Source: Agaribacterium sp. ZY112
Lineage (GTDB): Bacteria > Pseudomonadota > Gammaproteobacteria > Pseudomonadales > Cellvibrionaceae
DNA: 64,000 bases
Assembly: GCF_041346925.1 (NCBI RefSeq)
Contig: NZ_CP166840.1
Span: 4,153,001 to 4,217,000 of the forward strand
Direction: 5' to 3'
Shown: positions 7,888 through 17,355 of the stretch, piece by piece
Layout of the letters: each line of letters starts with the position of its first letter
Position numbering within the stretch: the first letter of the stretch is position 1
Notes under the pieces: model-generated
Databases searched by the model: none
Seen by the model: only the letters and a program-made list of their open reading frames with translations
What the model was told of the DNA's origin: nothing
Made by a program: the position numbers and the translations under genes

Positions 7888-10470
7888 ATGAATGAACTGC
7901 CTATCTATGGCGTTATTGATGAGCTAAAACACAAGCTCAACAGCAGCGATAAAGTCATCCTTGAAGCTGAACCTGGGGCCGGTAAAACCACGGTTGTGCC
8001 GCTAGAGCTCATGCAAGAAGAGTGGCTCGAAGAACAACTTATTGTCATGCTTGAACCTAGGCGGGTGGCCGCACGTGCCGCCGCCGAACGTATGGCTGCT
8101 AGCTTAAACGAGCCCTGTGGCCAGCAGGTTGGCTATCGTATTCGCCAAGAAAACCGTAGCAGTGTAAGTACTCGCATACTTGTTGTAACAGAGGGCGTAT
8201 TGACTCGCTGGCTACAACAAGACCCGAGCTTAGAAGGTGTTGGCCTTGTCATCTTCGATGAGTTCCATGAGCGCAACCTAGAGAGCGACCTTGGCCTTGC
8301 CTTGAGCTTACAGTGTCAAAGCCTGCTTCGTGATGAAGGTCCTGCGCTTAAATTACTGTTAATGTCGGCCACCCTAAATAGCCAAGTACTTAGCCACTTT
8401 TTAAACGATGCCCCCACGGTGCAGAGCCAAGGGCGCAGCTATCCTGTTGAGATCCATTATTATCCTCACACGATTAAACGAACTTATGGTTTTGCAGAAG
8501 CTATTGCCCAGGCCTGCTTTGAAGCCCTATCTAAAAACGAGGGCAACTGCCTTGTTTTTTTACCTGGACAGCGAGAAATTCGCGATTGCTTAAGCGCACT
8601 CAATAGCTTGCTGCAAAGTAAAAATATGGCCAGCGGTTTTGAACTATTACCGCTGCATGGCGGTTTAAGCTTAGAGGAGCAGCGGCGAGCTATTGAACCT
8701 TTAAGCCAGCAAGCTCAACAAAGCTTACGCAAAGTTGTTTTGGCAACGGATATAGCTGAAACCAGCTTAACCATTGATGGCATCAGCCTTGTTATCGACA
8801 GCGGCTTACATCGCAGCGCCCAATACGATGCTCGCAACGCCATGAGCCGTTTGCACACCCAACGTATTAGCAAGGCATCAGCGATACAGCGAGCGGGACG
8901 AGCAGGCCGCCTCGGCCCGGGAAGCTGTTGGCGCTTATGGCCCGAAGACGAACAAAGCAGCCTAGTCGAGCACAGCCAAGCCGAAATATTACAGGCCGAT
9001 TTGTGTAACTTTGCCTTGCAGCTCTTTAGCTGGGGGCTACAAAGCCCAAGCGAGTTAGAGTTACTCGACCAGCCCCGCGAAGGTATGTTTCAGCAAGCTG
9101 TCGATTTACTACAAAAACTTGAAGCCATTGATGAGCACAACAAGCTTACTCCCCAAGGCCAAACCATGGCCAAGCTACCCTGCCACCCCCGCTTTGCCTA
9201 TATGTTGCTGCGTGCAGCTCAGCACCAATGCCTATCTGAAGCTGCTTTATTGGCAGCCGTATTAAGTGAAAACCGTCGCCCAAACTTTGCAGGCGCCGAT
9301 CTACAAGCCCTACTTAACGAGCTGCAGCTGCCTGCCAGCACGCATAGCAAGAAACAAGCGGCTAACAAGCAAATACAAGGCTTTAGGTATCAGATCAAGC
9401 AGCAGCAAAAACGCTTTATATCCTTATGCAAAGGCATGCAAGCTGAGTATGACAAACCCATAGAAGCCATGGCATTTCTGCTCGCCTGTGCGTTTCCTGA
9501 CCGAATCGCCAAGCTGCAAAACCTTGAGCAAGGCAGCTACAAGCTAAGTAATGGAAGACGAGCAAGCTTAGCCACTAACGAAGCCTTAAGTGCCAGCCCC
9601 TATATCGTTATTGCTGAACTTGGCGGTCATGCTGAACAAAGCGTTGACCGTATCTACGCTGCGATTGAACTGCCAGAGCTTTTATTAAAAAACGAACTTA
9701 AAGCGCTCTGTCACAAACAGCACCGCTTTGAATGGCAGGCCGATCAAGACCGCTTTATTGCTTTAAAAGAATCTTATGTAGGGGCTTTGTTAATCGGCAG
9801 TGAGCAGCAAAAGAAGGTAAGTGATGAGCAGCGCCGTGAAGCGCTACTTAATTTTATTCGCAAGCAAGGCTTACACATACTTAATTGGGATGACGGCTGT
9901 ATCAACCTGCAAGCCCGTGCCGAACTGCTTAAACATAAAGCCTCTTTGCTTGCCGCGTTTCAGCTTGAAAGTAAAGACTGGCCTAGTTTTACTGAAAGTG
10001 ATTTATTACAAGAGCTTGAGCTTTGGCTCGCGCCAAGTCTTACTAAGGTAAAGCGCCTAAGTGAACTCAAAAAAATAAAGCTTGAGCCGCTATTAAAACA
10101 ACGACTTAATTGGGCCCAGCAAAGCGCCTTAAATGAACTGTGCCCAGAGCGCATCGGCGTTGCCTCAGGTAACCAATACAGTATTGATTACAGCCAGTCA
10201 CCTCCCGTACTCGCCTGTAAATTACAAGAGATGTTTGGCTGGCAGCAGGGCCCCAGTATCTTAAAAGGCCAACTGCCTTTGATGTTGCACTTGTTGAGCC
10301 CCGCCCAACGCCCCCTGCAAATTACGCAAGACCTCGTTGGCTTTTGGCAAAACAGCTACGAGCAAGTAAAAAAAGAAATGAGAGGTCGTTACCCCAAACA
10401 CCCTTGGCCAGATGATCCTGTGCAAGCTCAAGCGACTCGCTTCACCAAAAAACGCAGTGGACAACAATAA
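7888..10470 (+). CDS. hrpB: ATP-dependent helicase HrpB
   Basis: 860 residues, the usual HrpB length. DEAH-box motifs: Walker A PGAGKTT (residues near 30-36), DEFHER (Walker B, near 122), SATLN (motif III, near 158), a helicase C domain with the ATDIAETSLTI block and QRAGRAGRLGPG (motif VI), then HA2-type and HrpB C-terminal regions ending in MRGRYPKHPWPDDP. The protein is a putative RNA/DNA-stimulated NTPase of the DExH family; its cellular role in bacteria is unclear. It starts 11 bases after lpxH, so the two are likely on one transcript, ended by the hairpin at 10484-10512. Confidence 0.92.
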   Translation: MNELPIYGVIDELKHKLNSSDKVILEAEPGAGKTTVVPLELMQEEWLEEQLIVMLEPRRVAARAAAERMAASLNEPCGQQVGYRIRQENRSSVSTRILVVTEGVLTRWLQQDPSLEGVGLVIFDEFHERNLESDLGLALSLQCQSLLRDEGPALKLLLMSATLNSQVLSHFLNDAPTVQSQGRSYPVEIHYYPHTIKRTYGFAEAIAQACFEALSKNEGNCLVFLPGQREIRDCLSALNSLLQSKNMASGFELLPLHGGLSLEEQRRAIEPLSQQAQQSLRKVVLATDIAETSLTIDGISLVIDSGLHRSAQYDARNAMSRLHTQRISKASAIQRAGRAGRLGPGSCWRLWPEDEQSSLVEHSQAEILQADLCNFALQLFSWGLQSPSELELLDQPREGMFQQAVDLLQKLEAIDEHNKLTPQGQTMAKLPCHPRFAYMLLRAAQHQCLSEAALLAAVLSENRRPNFAGADLQALLNELQLPASTHSKKQAANKQIQGFRYQIKQQQKRFISLCKGMQAEYDKPIEAMAFLLACAFPDRIAKLQNLEQGSYKLSNGRRASLATNEALSASPYIVIAELGGHAEQSVDRIYAAIELPELLLKNELKALCHKQHRFEWQADQDRFIALKESYVGALLIGSEQQKKVSDEQRREALLNFIRKQGLHILNWDDGCINLQARAELLKHKASLLAAFQLESKDWPSFTESDLLQELELWLAPSLTKVKRLSELKKIKLEPLLKQRLNWAQQSALNELCPERIGVASGNQYSIDYSQSPPVLACKLQEMFGWQQGPSILKGQLPLMLHLLSPAQRPLQITQDLVGFWQNSYEQVKKEMRGRYPKHPWPDDPVQAQATRFTKKRSGQQ

Positions 10471-10483
10471 TCACAACTAAAAA

Positions 10484-10518
10484 CGCCCGTATGAAGACCT
10501 TCCACACGGGCGCTTTGT
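10484..10518 (+). terminator. Terminator after hrpB
   Basis: CGCCCGT (10484-10490) pairs with ACGGGCG (10506-10512); CTTTGT follows. A 7-bp GC-rich stem with a 15-base loop, 13 bases past the hrpB stop. The U-tract is poor. Confidence 0.55.
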
Positions 10519-10607
10519 AAGCCGTTTATTTAACCAGTAACCAATCAAATAAGGGCTAATGTAACAAGTAAATAAGTTCGCTTACTGTCTACAAATCAAA
10601 CAAGCTA

Positions 10608-12125
10608 TTAAATCCAACTGGTAAACCACATACGCTGATAAAAACCATCGGCAGTTGTTGTAATACCCAAATAAATCGGTAGCCAGTAAATAAAGGCGGC
10701 CAATATAAGCGAGACAATAAAAATACCTAAGCCACGTGATATCCACCCTTTACAAAGATCAAGCAATGGCCGCCCACTTAAAAGATGCGTAATTACCCAA
10801 GCCAAAGCCAATAAAGAGAACAACGACGCTGGAATATAGTGGTAATAAAAGAGGCAGCGACTTACAAAGGCCCAAGGTAGGAAATTCGCAGCATATCCGC
10901 CAATACAAATCGACATAAACATCAATTCAGAATGGATGACGCCTTTACGCAAAGCGCGCTGAAGGTGGTAATCCCAGACCGGTAACATCAATAAGACACT
11001 TGCAGCACCCAACCAAATAATGGCCGGATTCCCCATTAGGTGTACGTCGGTAAACATCTTCACACCATCAACCACCTCTTTTTCAAAGAGGTAACTCATG
11101 GGCCTTGCCATAACAGGCCAGCCGTACCAGCTGGAACAATAAGGGTGGGCATCCGCCTCTACTCGGCCATGATACGCAAAGATTTGGTGGTGAACCTCAG
11201 CAAAACCATAATCAGGAATCATGCTGATATGGGGAATCCACAACAAACAATACAGCACGAACCCCGGCACCAGCAGAATGGGGATTAATAAAAACGGGTT
11301 TATTTTTACAATGGCTTTAAACACCGCCAAGGGTTTCGCAGTTAGATCCAAACCTAGGTATTTAGAGCGTAAATACAAGATGTAACTCAGTACACATGCA
11401 CCCCAAACCACGGCAGAGAAGCCAAGACCATTCCACTTAATACTGTAAGTCAGGCCCAACATTGCTGAGCAAGCGGCAAGGAAATAAAGTTTCTTATGGG
11501 ACTCAGCCGTCGTCACTTTACCTAGAAAGTAGAGCGCCGACATACCAAAGGTGGCAATATAAATATTGTTTAAGCCATAGCGCGACTCAACAATTAATAA
11601 ACCTTCAAAGCACACCAAAAAGGCCATGACCAAGGACGCGAGACGGTTTGGCCAAAGTGCATATACCGTTCTAGCAGCGATAGGTACTAATAAAGTCCCG
11701 GTAACCGCATTTACCCAGCGCCTTGCCGTAGGGGATAACTCCGCCAACTCGACCTGAGTGAGTTCATAGGTTTCGGTAAAGGGCATCAAATTGTAGAGCC
11801 AGATTCCCGTACCAATAATGTACTTACTTAAGGGCGGGTGGGCATCAAAGAAGGTAACATCGGTCAGATAGTTATAAGCGTATTGTGAGAAGTAGACTTC
11901 ATCAAAGACCATCGAATCAAAGCGCGATAGAGTCCAAAAGCGGATCACAGCAGCCACAAAAGTCAGTAGCCCAAGAATAACCCAATAGCGGCGACCATTG
12001 AGCAATAAGCCCCAGTCGAGCCCCTGCGCTACAGGATTGGCAATAACCGCCGACGACGCTTGTACATCTTGCATTTCGGGTGTTGAGCTACGGCCCGTAT
12101 TCTTATGTTTATTCTTCTTAGCCAT
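10608..12125 (-). CDS. PMT-family (dolichyl-phosphate-mannose-type) protein glycosyltransferase
   Basis: 505 residues, about eleven membrane segments after a basic, Ser/Thr-rich cytosolic N-terminus (1-45). The GT39 acidic pair is visible in MVFDEVYFSQYA (near residue 72), followed by FFDAHPPLSKYI, and the C-terminal PMT_4TMC part has TDVHLMGNPAIIWLG and SRCLFYYHYIPAS. Such enzymes move mannose (or another sugar) from a polyprenyl phosphate to Ser/Thr of exported proteins on the outer side of the inner membrane. It is divergent from the GT2 gene at 12346, which could make its donor. Sugar and acceptor are not shown by the sequence. Confidence 0.85.
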   Translation of the reverse strand: MAKKNKHKNTGRSSTPEMQDVQASSAVIANPVAQGLDWGLLLNGRRYWVILGLLTFVAAVIRFWTLSRFDSMVFDEVYFSQYAYNYLTDVTFFDAHPPLSKYIIGTGIWLYNLMPFTETYELTQVELAELSPTARRWVNAVTGTLLVPIAARTVYALWPNRLASLVMAFLVCFEGLLIVESRYGLNNIYIATFGMSALYFLGKVTTAESHKKLYFLAACSAMLGLTYSIKWNGLGFSAVVWGACVLSYILYLRSKYLGLDLTAKPLAVFKAIVKINPFLLIPILLVPGFVLYCLLWIPHISMIPDYGFAEVHHQIFAYHGRVEADAHPYCSSWYGWPVMARPMSYLFEKEVVDGVKMFTDVHLMGNPAIIWLGAASVLLMLPVWDYHLQRALRKGVIHSELMFMSICIGGYAANFLPWAFVSRCLFYYHYIPASLFSLLALAWVITHLLSGRPLLDLCKGWISRGLGIFIVSLILAAFIYWLPIYLGITTTADGFYQRMWFTSWI

Positions 12126-12345
12126 GAGTATCTACGCACTATCTATGCTTAAAAACAGAGCGCGGATACTAACATATTTCACCGACTCTCCTAGCGCAGA
12201 CAGATCTAATTCAAACTTTCCAATCATCAAAATTGTGAGTGAATACGACTTTCCTCCCAGCGACAAATACTTCTATTGCACTTATGATGGAGCACCTTAA
12301 GCCATCACTACCTTAAAGCCCCGTATCAATACAAGTGATAATACA

Positions 12346-13320
12346 ATGACAGAAGAACATAAAAGCCTCGCAATCGTTGTGCCTTGTTATAACGAAGAAG
12401 AGGCTCTTGAATTTAGCTTTGCCAGATTGAATGCCTTACGCGAACGCCTTGTTACGAGCAAGTTAATCAGTTCCAGCTCCAAACTTTACTTTGTTGATGA
12501 TGGCAGCGCAGATCAAACATGGGCAACGTTAAGCCAGCTTGCCGATGAGCACGACTACGTATGCGCTCTTAAATTAAGCCATAACCGAGGCCACCAAAAC
12601 GCCCTTTATGCAGGCTTATGCGCAACAACCGAAGACGCTGTTGTCAGTATTGATGCCGACCTTCAAGATGACCCAGACTGCATAGAGCAAATGATGCAGC
12701 ACTTCTTAGAAGGTAAAGATGTGGTTTATGGTGTGCGCGAAGAGCGAAAAAAAGATACCGCCTTTAAACGCCTGAGCGCCGAGGGCTATTACCTCATGAT
12801 GCGTAAGATGGGCGTAGACTTGGTATTTAATCATGCCGACTACCGCTTGCTTTCGCGCCAAGCACTCGATGCCCTATTAAGCTACCCCGAGCACAACCTG
12901 TTTTTGCGCGGCCTCGTTCGAGAGCTAGGCTTCGCAAGCTCAACGGTTAGCTATAAACGTGAAGAACGTGTTGCTGGCGAAAGTAAATACCCTCTACGCA
13001 AGATGCTTAGCTTTGCTTGGGAAGGCATTAGTGCCTTTTCTACAGCGCCCTTACGTGCAATTACCGTCCTTGGTTTTTTCTCCAGCTTAGTATCGATTAG
13101 TATTCTATGTTGGGTGCTGCTAACTCGAGTATTTACCGATAGCGCCCTACCCGGCTGGGCATCCATCTTATTACCCCTACTCTTTATTGGCAGTGTACAG
13201 CTAGTCAGCCTTGGTATTATTGGTGAGTATCTAGCTAAAATCTTTGATGAAGTAAAAAGGCGCCCACGCTTTCATATAGAAAAGAGCCAAAACGCAAATA
13301 AAGAGCTCAAAACCCGCTAA
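12346..13320 (+). CDS. GT2 polyprenyl-phosphate glycosyltransferase (DPM1/GtrB-like)
   Basis: 324 residues. The N-terminal GT-A domain shows VVPCYNEEE (residues 10-18), the nucleotide site FVDDGSADQTW (near 48-58) and the metal motif DADLQDDPD (near 104-112). Two membrane segments follow (about 230-255 and 265-290), then a cytosolic tail with EYLAKIFDEVKRRP. This is the layout of GtrB/ArnC/DPM1-like enzymes that join a nucleotide sugar to undecaprenyl phosphate on the cytoplasmic face. It is the only gene of this kind in the window and sits between two GT-C enzymes that would need its product. Which sugar it uses is unknown. Confidence 0.88.
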   Translation: MTEEHKSLAIVVPCYNEEEALEFSFARLNALRERLVTSKLISSSSKLYFVDDGSADQTWATLSQLADEHDYVCALKLSHNRGHQNALYAGLCATTEDAVVSIDADLQDDPDCIEQMMQHFLEGKDVVYGVREERKKDTAFKRLSAEGYYLMMRKMGVDLVFNHADYRLLSRQALDALLSYPEHNLFLRGLVRELGFASSTVSYKREERVAGESKYPLRKMLSFAWEGISAFSTAPLRAITVLGFFSSLVSISILCWVLLTRVFTDSALPGWASILLPLLFIGSVQLVSLGIIGEYLAKIFDEVKRRPRFHIEKSQNANKELKTR

Positions 13321-13435
13321 GCTCACTCAGCAATAAACATCAGTCTGACTGAACCTTGTTTATCACATCTTAAGCTAGGCAAGGGCAACTTAAGAATAAA
13401 GCGCCTAAGAAAAAGACAAATAGAAACAACACTAA

Positions 13436-13461
13436 GGGCCGGCACGATAAATAGCCGGCCT
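13436..13461. terminator. Convergent hairpin between GT2 and NPCBM-GT genes
   Basis: GGCCGGC (13437-13443) pairs with GCCGGCC (13454-13460) around a 10-base AT-rich loop. The hairpin lies between converging genes and could stop transcription from both sides; T-tracts are weak on both strands. The rest of the 145-base gap shows nothing else. Confidence 0.5.
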
Positions 13462-13465
13462 CTGT

Positions 13466-15592
13466 CTAACGCACAATTACTTCTTTATCCGCATCAACCG
13501 CGTTCAATTCAGGCGCTTCAGTATCAAGTGTTATGATTGGATTTACCCAGTTCGCGTGATCACTATTGGGTGAACCGACCGACAGCACTTTAAGCTCGAG
13601 CATATTGGTACCACTCACATCCAAATCTGCGCTGACCGCAGCGCCTGAGCCCGATATTCTCTGCGAGCGCCATATCTCTTTGTTATCTGCTCGCACAACA
13701 AACACCACCGCACCGGCTTTGCCAACCTCATCATCAATACCGGCGATAAAACTAAAACGCTGAGCTTGATCCGGTAATTTATAACGTATAACAGAATTAG
13801 AATGGGTACCTAAACCGTCCCCGTAGCGCTGTCCATCAAGGCTTAAAAAATTACCATCATAACTTCGATCGACATGTAGTTTACCGTGATCTTGACGACT
13901 ATAGAGAGGCTCAAGCTTGCTTAAAAGAAGCTGCTCTTTATCTAGGGTGAGCGTGTCTGGTCGCCCTCCAAAGGTAAGGTAATAAGCCATAAATAAAAGC
14001 ATTAGCGGCATTGCCACTAATGCAAGCTTTGGCGATTTGATAAGCCTGCTTAGCCCCATCACAACGACGTTGTTTAAACGCCCCTGGCTCATATGATCTA
14101 CAAAGGCATAAGCAAAAGTTAGGCTTGTCATTAAAGCCAATGATGGAAATATATTTAAGCTGTGATGACGCAAAATAATATCGATATTTAAGTACGCTAT
14201 CAGCGTAAGCATAATGGCGTAAAAATAGTGAGTTCGAGCTAAACCGACATAAGCAAGAGCGATAATCACGCTAGGCATGATATAGCGCTCGTGCATAGCT
14301 GGTAGTAAGGTAAAAAAGCCCAAAGCACAGAGCATCGCTACCCGCAGGATATAAACTTGAAAATCACGCTCAAAACCTAGGTGCTTCTGCTTGATTAAAT
14401 CAAAAAGACCATGTACAAAAATTACACAGCAAAACAACGCAAACGACAACATCCCCACATGCTTAACACTCAAGACATTACGCAAGGTCGGATCTTGAAT
14501 CGACTGCAGTATTGGATCTGAATCTGCCCCCATATTGCCAAACAACAATAGCGGCAAATTTGCAGCATTTAGTGAACCGTAAGGATATTGCCCCAAGGTA
14601 TTGATATACGCATGCTCAAAGGCACTTTTAAACTCTCCAACCAGAATAAAAGGAGCAAAACCGAGTAAAAAGACAGGGATCGCTAGTAAACAACCGATGA
14701 TATGCACTTTCGGTCTTGTGAAGAATAAAATTGCAAATACAGGAGCAAAACAAATCATCTGGAACTTAGTTAACAACGCTAAACAATATAAGGGTACAGC
14801 TGCTACAGCCCAACGCTTATCCATCCCTAAGAGAATGGATATCAGCGCTATTGTTGTAGGGAAGACATCAACCTGCCCCCATATAGGCCCATCCAATAAC
14901 AATGCTGGGTTAAATACCGTAAATAGTAATACCGAGTGGAATTGAACCTTAGAACTTTTTTCATGATTTAAAAGTTTATAAACAACAGAAATTAACACGC
15001 AATGCGAAAGAGCAATCGGAAGCTGGGCAAAGAACTTTAACTGTAAATTTGTTGCAATAAACGACTCTGTGGCAAGGTAAAACTTAGAAACCAGCCACAG
15101 CCAGTGAATATAAATAGGGGGGTAGTCTCCATGAAACGCCTTATAACCTCCCCCGGCCAACTGTTTGGTCCAGTTTGACCAAAAGGTCATGTCGCTTAGA
15201 TGTCCCGATAAAAATAAAGCCAATAGATTAAACAACAGCGCCGCTACAAGATATATCTTCAGCCACTGTGAGCGAGCGATAAGGCCCTCGTCTTTCATCA
15301 CTCGTGAGCGCATTAATGCAGCCTCACTGGCACTAATAACACTTGGCGTAATTTGAGGGATATTCACTGCAGTATCAAAATAAGGCGCATCATCACGTGT
15401 GATATCTTTAACTTCGGCAGACTCACCGGCTAGGTCACTAACAGAATCGGCTTGCTCACTTGGGTTTTGCTTATCACTTCTTGCCTCTACGCCAAACTCC
15501 TGCTCATTGGACAAAAGCGTTTGAGAAGCAGAAGGGCTATTAGTTTCAAGACCTAATTCAGAGCTAGTCTCTGTGCTATCTTTGGAATCCAT
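13466..15592 (-). CDS. GT-C membrane glycosyltransferase with C-terminal NPCBM domain
   Basis: 708 residues in three parts. Residues 1-105 are acidic, Ser-rich and probably disordered in the cytoplasm. Residues about 110-560 hold roughly twelve membrane segments with GT-C signatures of the ALG6/mannosyltransferase kind: DYPPIYIHWLW (near 159) and LLDGPIWGQVDVFP (near 232). After the last membrane segment (FMAYYLTFG, near 535-545) residues about 570-695 form a beta-rich module with RSYDGNFLSLDGQRYGDGLG and GTHSNSVIRY, matching the NPCBM/NEW2 carbohydrate-binding family. The module should face the periplasm. It starts 134 bases after glgA. Substrate unknown; the domain fusion is unusual. Confidence 0.75.
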   Translation of the reverse strand: MDSKDSTETSSELGLETNSPSASQTLLSNEQEFGVEARSDKQNPSEQADSVSDLAGESAEVKDITRDDAPYFDTAVNIPQITPSVISASEAALMRSRVMKDEGLIARSQWLKIYLVAALLFNLLALFLSGHLSDMTFWSNWTKQLAGGGYKAFHGDYPPIYIHWLWLVSKFYLATESFIATNLQLKFFAQLPIALSHCVLISVVYKLLNHEKSSKVQFHSVLLFTVFNPALLLDGPIWGQVDVFPTTIALISILLGMDKRWAVAAVPLYCLALLTKFQMICFAPVFAILFFTRPKVHIIGCLLAIPVFLLGFAPFILVGEFKSAFEHAYINTLGQYPYGSLNAANLPLLLFGNMGADSDPILQSIQDPTLRNVLSVKHVGMLSFALFCCVIFVHGLFDLIKQKHLGFERDFQVYILRVAMLCALGFFTLLPAMHERYIMPSVIIALAYVGLARTHYFYAIMLTLIAYLNIDIILRHHSLNIFPSLALMTSLTFAYAFVDHMSQGRLNNVVVMGLSRLIKSPKLALVAMPLMLLFMAYYLTFGGRPDTLTLDKEQLLLSKLEPLYSRQDHGKLHVDRSYDGNFLSLDGQRYGDGLGTHSNSVIRYKLPDQAQRFSFIAGIDDEVGKAGAVVFVVRADNKEIWRSQRISGSGAAVSADLDVSGTNMLELKVLSVGSPNSDHANWVNPIITLDTEAPELNAVDADKEVIVR

Positions 15593-15680
15593 TTTATTAT
15601 TATCGCAACTGGAATGGCTAAACCACTAATTATACCAACAAGACAACGCAGACCAAGCTTAGAAATAAAAAGAGCAGAGA

Positions 15681-15707
15681 AAACATGAGCCAACTCCCAG
15701 ACTCATG
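15681..15707 (-). terminator. Candidate terminator of the glycogen operon after glgA
   Basis: On the minus strand CATGAG (15702-15707 complement) pairs with CTCATG (15684-15689 complement) across a 12-base loop, followed by TTTTCTC. It lies about 20 bases past the glgA stop and would separate the glycogen genes from the NPCBM-GT gene. The stem is only 6 bp. Confidence 0.45.
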
Positions 15708-15726
15708 CTTTGGACTTAATGCCAAG

Positions 15727-17277
15727 TTAGTTATATAACTTAGCTTTGTATTCAGAAATGACACTATCCCAACTAAAACGCACCGCTTCGGCGTTTTGGG
15801 CAATTTTTTCAAAGGCCGTTTTATCGTTTTTAAACAACGCCAAACTGTCTTTAAAGCAATTCAGCATGGCCTCAGCTTGGCTATGCTCATCGTGTCCCTC
15901 AAAGCAAAAGCCGGTTTCCAGATGGGCTACCGTGTCTTTTAAGCCACCAACGCGATTGACCAAACAAGGCTGGCCGGCACGCATAGCCAATAACTGACTG
16001 ATCCCACAGGGCTCAAATGAGCTGGGCATTAAGAATAAGTCACCTTGGCTATAAAGCTGATCCGCAAGTGCAGGTGAGAAACCATTTAAGAACACAAAGT
16101 TCTCATGCTCTGCACTTATCTGTACCAGCTGCTGCTCAAGTTGCGTATCACCACTACCGACCATCAATAACAAGGCGTCATTACCTGCGTGTTTGAGCAT
16201 CGCTGATAATACCGTTTCACCCGTGCTTGTACTTGCACACAACAAACGCATTTTTTGTTCAGTCACACGACCAACAGAACTTAAGATCATTTTAGCTTTG
16301 CGAGAGGCGGCCCAAGACGCTAAGCGTTTTTCGGCTAGCCAGTGCGCCGTTTTTAACGATGCCTCTTTCGCCGCCCAACTAAGTAGAGTTGCTTGCGCCA
16401 ACTTTACAAATGAGACTTTAGCGAGTGGTTTTACTTTTTTGACTGCATTGTAATCACAGCCGTTCAAGATACCAAATAAAGCACCTTGTTCTGCTCGCAT
16501 CTGTAAATCTGCTTCTAAACCTTCGCCACCATAAATACCCGCAGCATGGTTCGAAGCTTGCTGAATTTCCTCAGCGTAGGTCGGCGAAACGGTATGAACT
16601 TTATCTGCAATGACAATACCTGCACGCATTGGGTTAATACAGTGCGGATAATCTGGGTCTGCAATACCACGAGGATCGAGTACTAGCTGGGGGAACCACT
16701 GCTCAAATGAAGACTCGTGTCCACGAAACGGCCTAACACCTTGCATCGCCAAATTGTGAATACTGTACACCGTACGTATAGAGTTTAAGTTGGCAAACTG
16801 TGGTGCCAAGCGCATTAGTATCAATAAAAACGCGGCGTGCCAATCGTGGGCATGAATAATATCAGGACGCTCAATTACCCCCTGCTCTAAGGCTTCGGCA
16901 ATGGCCATACAGAAAAAAGCAAATTTAGTCGCATCTGTAGCAAAAGGAGCATCGGCACCGTCATGGCAATACACTGTCTCCCCTTGAGGAGAAAAGCGTG
17001 TGTGGTGAACAATCCAAGCATCCACACCGCTATGCTGATAGCGGTAAAAAAGAACACGGTGAGACGCACCTGCAAAATCAACCTTGATTTCACCGGCCAC
17101 TTTAGCTTGAGGTAAACGTGAGAGCATACCGTAAGAGGGAATAATGGTTTGTACAGAGTAGCCTTGTTCAACTAAAGCTTTGGGAAGATCACGAATAACA
17201 TCACCAACACCACCAACCTTAGCACCTGGAAGCGCATCGTTTTCAGCCGCGACCATGAGTATTTTTTTATTTTCCAT
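15727..17277 (-). CDS. glgA: Glycogen synthase (ADP-glucose, GT5)
   Basis: 516 residues. The GT-B fold opens with ILMVAAENDALPGAKVGGVGDV; the donor-binding Lys is in KVGGVGDV (near 20). IIHAHDWHAAF lies near 140 and the C-terminal active site has GRVTEQK, then PSSFEPCGISQLLAMRAG with the catalytic Glu. GlgA extends alpha-1,4-glucan from ADP-glucose in the cytoplasm. The linker between the two domains (about residues 280-330) is Ala/Lys-rich and departs from the E. coli type. It is the last gene of the cluster, 78 bases after glgC, a gap that holds a small hairpin (17324-17349). Confidence 0.9.
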   Translation of the reverse strand: MENKKILMVAAENDALPGAKVGGVGDVIRDLPKALVEQGYSVQTIIPSYGMLSRLPQAKVAGEIKVDFAGASHRVLFYRYQHSGVDAWIVHHTRFSPQGETVYCHDGADAPFATDATKFAFFCMAIAEALEQGVIERPDIIHAHDWHAAFLLILMRLAPQFANLNSIRTVYSIHNLAMQGVRPFRGHESSFEQWFPQLVLDPRGIADPDYPHCINPMRAGIVIADKVHTVSPTYAEEIQQASNHAAGIYGGEGLEADLQMRAEQGALFGILNGCDYNAVKKVKPLAKVSFVKLAQATLLSWAAKEASLKTAHWLAEKRLASWAASRKAKMILSSVGRVTEQKMRLLCASTSTGETVLSAMLKHAGNDALLLMVGSGDTQLEQQLVQISAEHENFVFLNGFSPALADQLYSQGDLFLMPSSFEPCGISQLLAMRAGQPCLVNRVGGLKDTVAHLETGFCFEGHDEHSQAEAMLNCFKDSLALFKNDKTAFEKIAQNAEAVRFSWDSVISEYKAKLYN

Positions 17278-17323
17278 TACTGCTTATTAAACCTTATATA
17301 ACAGTGCTTTTTGCAGATATTAA

Positions 17324-17349
17324 AGGGAGACTCAAAGACAAGCCTCCCT
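17324..17349 (-). promoter_or_regulatory. Intercistronic hairpin between glgC and glgA
   Basis: AGGGAG (17324-17329) pairs with CTCCCT (17344-17349). On the minus strand it is followed by TTAATATC. It may stabilise or trim the mRNA or partly attenuate glgA; a full terminator is less likely because the U-tract is short. Confidence 0.4.
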
Positions 17350-17355
17350 CAGCAC

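Noticed and set aside
11998..12300. Plus-strand reading frame of 100 codons over the PMT gene start and upstream gap
   Set aside because: It is mostly antisense to a solid gene and its protein has no recognisable features.
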